From assembly GCA_015069065.1 (NCBI GenBank), contig SVJI01000096.1, positions 1 through 5,603 of the forward strand: DNA of 5,603 nt. The letters run 5' to 3'. The translations under genes and the position numbers were made by a program. Positions within the stretch are counted from its first letter, which is position 1. Every line of letters begins with the position of its first letter. Below are positions 4,993 to 5,603 of this stretch, piece after piece. Below the pieces are notes generated by a model. That model worked only from the letters and a program-made list of their open reading frames with translations, had not been told where the DNA came from and searched no databases. This DNA is from Oscillospiraceae bacterium (lineage in GTDB: Bacteria; Bacillota; Clostridia; UMGS1883).

Positions 4993-5603
4993 TTATGCTG
5001 TTACAAGCACTCTGGTATAAAGGGGGATGTTTTTCGCCAGCCAGTTAATATCCTCGGGGCGCATACGCACACACCCGTGGGATATCTTCACGCCAACACG
5101 ATTGTCATAGGGAGTGCCATTATACCTTATAAGTGTGGAATGTAGCGCGTACCCCTTATAAAAGCGCATTATCGGACCGCAATAATAATTGTCATACGTC
5201 CATCTGGTCTGATACTGGTGATATTCAAAGCTGCCCTCTATGGTTGGCGTTGCGGGCGCGCCAATGGCACAGGGGGATGATTTTACAAGCCGCCAGTTTT
5301 TGTCACTGCCCTTATACACATTTACAGTGTAATCCTTTTTTGATACCCATATAAGGTAATCGGTACGGCTTGTTATATCCTGACTGTTCACATATTTTGC
5401 CTTTTTAAAGCTTTCAGAGTATTGTGACGCGGTGAGTGCAATCTCCCGAACATACTCATCGTCCTTTATAGCGGTATAGCTGCAGGCAAAATACTGTGCT
5501 ATTTTTGAAAGCGGAAAATAGGGCCAGCCACCTATTTCAAAGGTGGGAATATTCAAATTTTCGCCCTGTCCGCCAAAGGTTGCGTAAATATCATTTAAGA
5601 AGA
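4993..5603 (-). CDS. L,D-transpeptidase catalytic (YkuD) domain protein, C-terminal 202 residues, cut by the window edge
   Basis: L,D-transpeptidases act outside the cytoplasmic membrane and form 3-3 peptidoglycan cross-links or attach other groups to stem peptides. The YkuD domain spans roughly the last 120 residues. It begins LIWVSKKDYTVNVYKG, runs through SSPCAIGAPATPTIEGSF, and reaches the conserved His of ALHSTL (codon 5142-5140). The catalytic motif SHGCVRM has its Cys at codon 5073-5071, followed by RPEDINWLAKN and the stop after LVTA. The frame stays open to the right edge, with residues such as FLNDIYATFGGQGEN preceding a TTG at 5556-5554, so that TTG is not a credible start. The true start, and any signal peptide, membrane anchor or cell-wall-binding repeats, lie outside the window. 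The visible upstream part (WPYFPLSKIAQYFACSYTAIK) is not a domain I recognise. Confidence 0.93.
   Translation of the reverse strand, partial: FLNDIYATFGGQGENLNIPTFEIGGWPYFPLSKIAQYFACSYTAIKDDEYVREIALTASQYSESFKKAKYVNSQDITSRTDYLIWVSKKDYTVNVYKGSDKNWRLVKSSPCAIGAPATPTIEGSFEYHQYQTRWTYDNYYCGPIMRFYKGYALHSTLIRYNGTPYDNRVGVKISHGCVRMRPEDINWLAKNIPLYTRVLVTA

Noticed and set aside
4857..5048. 63-codon plus-strand open frame containing DAIRTHDLQSRSLTLYPTELQ
   Set aside because: It is the antisense of the tRNA, another classic spurious protein, running on into the antisense of the L,D-transpeptidase gene with no ribosome binding site.
5554..5556. TTG as the start of the L,D-transpeptidase
   Set aside because: The frame stays open for 15 further codons to the window edge and there is no ribosome binding site before the TTG; L,D-transpeptidases also need an N-terminal export signal, which is absent here.

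Overview
The window looks like chromosomal DNA from an anaerobic, low-to-moderate-GC Firmicute of class Clostridia, possibly a gut or rumen Ruminococcaceae/Oscillospiraceae-type bacterium. This is inferred from the AT-rich intergenic regions with strong AAGGAGG-type ribosome binding sites, a CCA-encoding tRNA gene, a YkuD-type L,D-transpeptidase and the compact uxaB-uxaA-uxaC gene order. Genus and species cannot be settled from this sequence. Every gene lies on the minus strand, so transcription runs from the right end of the window to the left.

From right to left the layout is as follows. (1) 4993-5603 holds the C-terminal part of an L,D-transpeptidase whose start lies beyond the right edge. 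(2) 4868-4944 is a tRNA-Arg(CCG) gene with an encoded CCA, flanked on both sides by perfect hairpins. (3) 4743-4867 is a non-coding chain of about five hairpins punctuated by GATAT/ATATC motifs, which looks like a dispersed palindromic intergenic element. (4) 4701-4729 is a promoter with both hexamers at exact consensus and a 17-nt spacer, with a cre-like operator (4685-4698) over its predicted start point. (5) 3611-4660 encodes a divergent protein of the NAD(P)-dependent glycerol-3-phosphate dehydrogenase (GpsA) family. (6) 3475-3610 is an AT-rich intergenic region with a 10-bp inverted repeat overlapping a possible -10 box. (7) 1-3474 is the hexuronate operon uxaB-uxaA-uxaC, tightly packed with overlapping genes; uxaC runs off the left edge.

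The last three genes form the core of the isomerase route for D-galacturonate, the pectin monomer. UxaC isomerises D-galacturonate to D-tagaturonate (and D-glucuronate to D-fructuronate), UxaB reduces D-tagaturonate to D-altronate with NADH, and UxaA dehydrates D-altronate to 2-keto-3-deoxy-D-gluconate (KDG). KDG kinase, KDPG aldolase, a transporter and a dedicated regulator are not in the window. The GpsA-like gene lies upstream on the same strand with no obvious terminator before uxaB, so it may belong functionally to this locus. It keeps most catalytic residues of the family but differs at one substrate-phosphate-binding position. I see no clearly novel defence or mobile system. The points most worth a second look are the GpsA-like gene with its strong, apparently cre-controlled promoter, the hairpin chain next to the tRNA, and the dyad upstream of uxaB.
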